This document shows positions 61,551 to 64,000 of a DNA stretch of 64,000 nucleotides, in pieces. Position 1 is the first letter of the stretch; each line of letters opens with the position of its first letter. The translations under genes were made by a program, and so were the position numbers. A model generated the notes under the pieces. It made no database searches, was not told where the DNA came from, and saw only the letters and a list, made by a program, of their open reading frames with translations. The DNA lies in assembly GCF_011752995.1 (NCBI RefSeq), contig NZ_VWWL01000017.1, forward strand, positions 1 through 64,000, in the 5' to 3' direction. Origin of the DNA: Burkholderia sp. Ax-1724 (GTDB lineage: Bacteria > Pseudomonadota > Gammaproteobacteria > Burkholderiales > Burkholderiaceae).

Positions 61551-62424
61551 CGTGCTTCTCCAAAGAATTCAAAACAGAATTGTTGATCTGATTCAAACGG
61601 AATCATTTGGTAGAGATATCGCCCCTGATTGCTCAGATGTGCTGACGGTCGATTCACGCGAGACGCATAACAGCACTGCTCTTGCGCTGTCAGCACGGCG
61701 ATATTTAGTCATCGGCAAGTGTCAATCGAATGACGCGTTTAAATCTGGAGTGCGACGAATAAGAATCGTTATCACGTTATGCAAAAATTAATTCTTATAT
61801 GACTGTCATGTGTTTATCTGTCATCCTGAATTAAATGAAACTTCACGAAATGGTTCGCTATTTCGTCGTGATTGTCAGAGGAATAGGTGGGCGAGACGCG
61901 ATTCGAGACGGATCGGCGGAGGCGTTCGTTGGTGACATGTGTCGCCCGGAGTAGGCATGGTCCGGGCGGTGGGATAGGTGCGAGGGCGAGAGCGGGTGTG
62001 GCGAAGGCGTGGGCGGAATGAGAGGCCGTACCGCGTTAGAGATGCCGCTTGCGTGACGCTCTAAACGATCAGAACATCGGATTCTGAATCGGTAAACCGC
62101 ACGGCCAAAATCGACGGTATTGAAATGTTCAATGCCGGTCGATTTTCACAAGGAATCAAGCCTACAACTCTTGCATGACAGAGTGGTGAAATTTATTCGA
62201 GAAATGATGATCTTTGTTTGAGTACTTTTTATATGATCTTCCGCCATTTTAGGTATGCATGCCATGCATCGACTCTAGTTTTAACAGGTGACTATTGACC
62301 GATGCATAGCATATTGAGAAGCGACTTATCTTTCAAATGTATTTTCATATTCTTTCATTTTAATAAAGAGAAGTGGCTGGTCCGAACGGATTTCCGCTTA
62401 GGCCAGGTATCTGCCGAGTCTCGT
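61551..62424. other. Long intergenic region before the phosphoesterase gene
   Basis: About 870 bases, AT-richer than average toward 62100-62400. It must contain the phosphoesterase gene promoter. Two CTGTCAT copies occur at 61803-61809 and 61818-61824. A 61-residue open frame (62302-62487 plus) overlaps the next gene and lacks support. No other feature could be assigned. Confidence 0.45.
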
Positions 62425-63159
62425 TTAGCTGTCGTTGTCATAGGTGCCTTTCCATATGATTTGTCCGGGCATGAGACCCCCGCCTAAGCCTTCCTGTAGT
62501 CCCTCGTTAACGCCGCGAACAACGATCACGGCAGGGGCGGCATTGACAGCCAGGGTCATGAACGACTGAATCATGATCGCCATTTCCAGTAGCTCAGGTT
62601 TTATGCCACAAAGCAAAACCGTCACATCCGTACCGTAGAGCAGGTCAGAGCTGCCGTCAAAATAGATCGCATCACCTTCCAACTTTTGTGGCGTGAGATT
62701 GCCATGACATGCTGCTGTTTCATAGACGATGCCGTTGCTGGGGAAGTCGGTTGTTGATCCGGTTCCAGCGATTTCCCGTCCTTTGAGGGTTATTTTGGGC
62801 AAGGTTAGTTTTCTGTGCAGCAGTTTCGGAATCGGGACGGAGATAGCCATCCCAAATCCGGCATATTTGAACTGCCGGCGTTTGCCTTCAGGGTCATCCA
62901 GAACCAGGAGTCCAGCGGATACGAGGAATGCGCCAAGACTACTCGCGCCGAGTTGACTTTGTACGGTGTATTCCTGCTTCACCCTGGCGAACGGGAGCGT
63001 TACGTGCTCCCAGTAGGTGCTGGTCGCCGCATTGGGCTCCACGCCCGTAATGATCACATCGCCTATCGTGATCTTTAGAAAATCGAGTGGCGTATCCGCC
63101 ACACCATCTCCACTTTGATTTGAGTTTGACCTGTTGTTAGCCAGTAAACGATCAACCAT
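62425..63159 (-). CDS. Hcp-like protein with unknown C-terminal extension
   Basis: A 244-residue protein. The first about 70 residues ('FLKITIGDVIITGVEPNAA' and 'EHVTLPFARVKQEYTVQSQL') resemble the second half of Hcp, the type VI secretion tube protein; the first half of Hcp is absent. The rest is a distinct domain with 'PKLLHRKLTLPKITLKGREI', 'TDFPSNGIVYETAACHGNLT', then hydrophobic stretches and a glycine-rich end. It might be an effector carried by Hcp, or a remnant of a longer 'evolved' Hcp. No first-half Hcp frame is seen on the minus strand just upstream (63160-63480). The Hcp call is tentative. Confidence 0.5.
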   Translation of the reverse strand: MVDRLLANNRSNSNQSGDGVADTPLDFLKITIGDVIITGVEPNAATSTYWEHVTLPFARVKQEYTVQSQLGASSLGAFLVSAGLLVLDDPEGKRRQFKYAGFGMAISVPIPKLLHRKLTLPKITLKGREIAGTGSTTDFPSNGIVYETAACHGNLTPQKLEGDAIYFDGSSDLLYGTDVTVLLCGIKPELLEMAIMIQSFMTLAVNAAPAVIVVRGVNEGLQEGLGGGLMPGQIIWKGTYDNDS

Positions 63160-63481
63160 TCGGCGTCGCTCGCGGCGCTTTCACGTACGTCCGTTTCGCG
63201 TAGATGTGCCGTGCCAGGCTATGTTCGGAAAAGTCCATTTCAATTGGAATGGGATAACTCCGAAAAGTGGGATTGTGAGATCGGAATCAAAACCAAAGGC
63301 CTGCGCGGGATTGCTCCGGCAGGCCCGTCAGTCATTGCAGTTGAAGCTACTATGACAGTGCAAACAGATCGGTTTCGCGACTCGGGCGCGAGCGATCATG
63401 CTGCGTCGTCTTATCTAATCGGAAAACCTCGGTCAACCCATGTCATGGACGAAGAGCAGCACCCGCTCCAATGACGTTCAA
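63160..63481. other. Intergenic region between Hcp-like and porin genes
   Basis: About 320 bases. A plus-strand open frame (63211-63474) encodes an 87-residue product with no family I recognise and no clear ribosome binding site. No terminator with a T run was found. Confidence 0.4.
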
Positions 63482-64000
63482 TCAGAACGCGTGCCGCAAC
63501 CCCACCATCCCGACGAACTGCGAAGGCCCCGACGACGGCGTCGTGTTCTGCGAGTCGCCCACCACCGCGACCGCGTCGGCAATGCTCACGCCGCTGCCCG
63601 CCGCGATCAGCGCCTTGCCGCTCGCATGCTGATATGCCTCGAGCGCATAGAGCGTCGTGCGTGTCGAGAGGTTGTACGTCTGCTCGAACGAAATCTGCTG
63701 GTAGTGCGCGGGATCGTCGATGCCGTTCGCCTTGCTCTGCTGCGTGAAGCTATAGCCGCCGCCGACCGTCACGCTCGGCGTGACCCGGTAGGTCGCAATC
63801 ACGCCGTAGGTGTTGAACACGGCCTTGTCGAGGAACAGCGAGCCGTTGCCCGGCGCGTACTGCACGTTCGAGTAGTTGAGCCCGACCATCAGATCGTGCC
63901 AGCTATAGCGGCCCGCCGCCGCGAACAGTTGCGCGCTGCGCGCGCTCGCATAACCGTTGTTCACCGGCGAGTTGATCGCGAAGCTGCCGAGCGCCGCGCT
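63482..64000 (-). CDS. Gram-negative trimeric porin (5' partial)
   Basis: Outer membrane general porin of the Burkholderia/Neisseria type. The visible 172 C-terminal residues alternate polar and hydrophobic strands ('YSWHDLMVGLNYSNVQYAPG', 'VTPSVTVGGGYSFTQQSKAN', 'YNLSTRTTLYALEAYQHASG') and end in 'GMVGLRHAF' with a terminal Phe, the signal for outer membrane assembly by BAM. The frame continues beyond the window edge at 64000, so the signal peptide and N-terminus are not seen. Confidence 0.92.
   Translation of the reverse strand, partial: SAALGSFAINSPVNNGYASARSAQLFAAAGRYSWHDLMVGLNYSNVQYAPGNGSLFLDKAVFNTYGVIATYRVTPSVTVGGGYSFTQQSKANGIDDPAHYQQISFEQTYNLSTRTTLYALEAYQHASGKALIAAGSGVSIADAVAVVGDSQNTTPSSGPSQFVGMVGLRHAF

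Noticed and set aside
62302..62487. 61-residue plus-strand frame
   Set aside because: It overlaps the 3' end of the Hcp-like gene and has no ribosome binding site or known family.

Overview
The window is chromosomal DNA from a high-GC betaproteobacterium, most likely Burkholderia sensu lato (Paraburkholderia-like). The basis is gene order and protein similarity recognised by eye: ispG-hisS-yfgM-bamB-der-hfq-hflX-hflK-hflC-DUF2065-hisZ-purA, an accA-tilS-lysC run, Burkholderia-type porin and TonB genes, and strongly G/C-ending codons. No database search was run.

Positions 1-14722 are a dense plus-strand housekeeping run: the end of a RodZ-like gene, isoprenoid synthesis (ispG), histidyl-tRNA synthetase, envelope biogenesis (YfgM-like protein, BamB), ribosome assembly (Der), the RNA chaperone Hfq, HflX, the HflKC membrane protease modulator, HisZ, PurA and a phosphoribosyltransferase. 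Then come kup, the transcription accessory protein Tex (minus), an exported Q-rich coiled-coil protein, a DUF465 protein and a DinG-type helicase (to 23509). Positions 23700-32900 are mostly minus strand: an alanine-repeat lipoprotein, a RoxA-type ribosomal oxygenase, a metallophosphoesterase-like exported protein overlapping mutS, a frameshifted lplT and suhB; slyD is divergent. Positions 33186-45350 hold trmJ, cysE, lpxH, two adjacent cyclophilins, a TPR protein, cysS, an AlkA-type glycosylase with a long basic tail, accA, tilS and lysC.

The accessory region begins at a tRNA-Ser(GCU) gene (45529-45622). It is followed by a frameshifted tyrosine-integrase remnant, a LysR/alcohol dehydrogenase/GlcG-like cluster, an MFS transporter with an N-terminally truncated CaiB-type CoA-transferase, and AT-richer DNA. 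That DNA carries two more fragments that look like integrase C-termini, an NTF2-like protein, and a compact toxin-immunity pair: a short protein ending in an RNase A-like (CdiA-CT) domain, followed 7 bases later by a CdiI-like immunity gene. A basic protein with a palindromic operator-like site in front of it lies at 55105-55604.

From 56280 the window holds a minus-strand tonB-exbB-exbD operon, a large exported beta-propeller/phosphoesterase with an Asp/His/Gly-rich insertion, an unusual protein whose N-terminal part resembles the second half of the type VI secretion protein Hcp, and the 3' end of a trimeric porin gene.

The best candidates for novelty are the stand-alone RNase A-like toxin with its immunity gene (53290-54427) and the Hcp-like extended protein (62425-63159). 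Both have roles that are inferred, not proven. The tRNA-proximal region looks like a decayed genomic island built by repeated insertions.
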